Source: Dokdonella sp. | GTDB taxonomy: Bacteria; Pseudomonadota; Gammaproteobacteria; Xanthomonadales; Rhodanobacteraceae | Assembly: GCF_017744955.1 (NCBI RefSeq) | Contig: NZ_JAGIAG010000002.1 | Span: 62,001-126,000 of the forward strand | Reading direction: 5' to 3' | Length of the DNA stretch: 64,000 nucleotides | In this document: piece after piece, positions 63,632 through 64,000 of the stretch | How positions within the stretch are numbered: the first letter of the stretch is position 1 | Layout of the letters: each line of letters opens with the position of its first letter | Position numbers and translations under genes: made by a program | The notes under the pieces: model-generated | What the model was told of the DNA's origin: nothing | The model's database searches: none | What the model saw: the letters and a program-made list of their open reading frames with translations, nothing else

Positions 63632-64000
63632 GTGCGTGTCCTGTTGATCTCCGACACGCACGCCGCGCTCGACGCACGCATCGAGTCGCTCGCGCGCGCG
63701 GCCGACCTGGTCGCGCATGCCGGTGACGTCGGCGCGGCCGAGGTGCTGGATCGGTTGCGCGCGGCTTGTCCGCGCCTGATCGCGGTACGCGGCAATAACG
63801 ACGTCCCGTCGAAATGGCCGCTACAGGGGATGGCGGCGTTGCAGGCGTTGCCCGAGCATGCGCAGATCGAGTTGCCGGGCGGCGTGCTCGTCGCGACGCA
63901 CGGCGACCGCTTCGCGCCTTCGCGGCGGCACGCGCAACTGCGCGCGGCGTTTCCGCAGGCGCGGGCGATCGTGTACGGGCACAGCCATCGCCTCTGCGTC
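63632..64000 (+). CDS. Metallophosphoesterase, YfcE/MJ0936 type (runs off right edge)
   Basis: The first 123 codons are present. The GTG start gives VRVLLISDTHAALDARIESL. The metal-site order of calcineurin-like phosphoesterases is visible: SDTH, AGDVGAAEVLD, VRGNNDVP, ATHGDRF and YGHSHRLC. YfcE-like proteins hydrolyse phosphodiesters and phosphomonoesters with Mn. It begins 14 bases after the DUF1684 gene on the same strand. The C-terminal end is outside the window. Confidence 0.85.
   Translation, partial: MRVLLISDTHAALDARIESLARAADLVAHAGDVGAAEVLDRLRAACPRLIAVRGNNDVPSKWPLQGMAALQALPEHAQIELPGGVLVATHGDRFAPSRRHAQLRAAFPQARAIVYGHSHRLCV

Overview
The window is GC-rich, densely coded chromosomal DNA from a Gram-negative bacterium. 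LPS synthesis (lpxH), an OmpA-type porin, a Bam lipoprotein and another outer-membrane barrel show the cell type. Gene orders folC-SPOR-cvpA-purF, gcvR-bcp next to dapA-bamC, pcnB-folK-panB-panC-panD and nnr-tsaE-amiC-mutL fit Gammaproteobacteria. The DUF1800/DUF1501 pair, the NAD-type isocitrate dehydrogenase and the repeat style suggest Xanthomonadales (Lysobacterales), perhaps Rhodanobacteraceae. The order and family are inference, not proof.

Layout. 0-3.8 kb: an aldo/keto reductase cut by the window edge, an MFS exporter, a divergent LysR regulator and a PrpD-like dehydratase. 4-11.6 kb: OmpA, SuhB, TrmJ, a CorC-like CBS protein, DUF47-Pit phosphate uptake, a small unknown gene and an alkyltransferase-like protein. 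11.7-15.8 kb: exported DUF1800/DUF1501 pair and a rhomboid protease. 15.8-20.3 kb: folC, SPOR protein, cvpA, purF. 20.4-26.1 kb: envelope glycosylation genes (DUF455, two membrane proteins, GT4, DUF2304, GT2). 26.4-30.7 kb: an accessory stretch with two exported proteins, an Ig-like/Fn3-like protein and a seven-repeat FG-GAP propeller; its second half is clearly poorer in GC than its surroundings. 30.7-39.4 kb: lpxH, a cyclophilin, then phoB-phoR-pstS-ppk1-ppx on one strand, a phosphate-sensing and polyphosphate unit. 39.5-48.1 kb: BepA-like protease, glutaredoxin, CMD protein, isocitrate dehydrogenase, thiD, outer-membrane protein, PIN-PhoH. 48.2-51.5 kb: bcp, gcvR, dapA, bamC, ferredoxin. 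51.7-56.1 kb: tRNA-Glu(CTC), pcnB, folK, panB, panC, a possible small RNA, panD. 56.1-64 kb: queG, nnr, tsaE, amiC, mutL, a DUF1684 protein and a phosphoesterase cut by the right edge.

Two families of dispersed palindromic repeats are visible. Family A (near 7.3, 10.7 and 56.1 kb) lies each time between convergent genes and provides the last codons of trmJ and queG. Family B lies near 18.2 and 46.7 kb. The least explained parts are the 26.4-31.1 kb accessory stretch and the promoter-to-terminator unit between panC and panD. No CRISPR array, prophage, insertion sequence or rRNA was seen.
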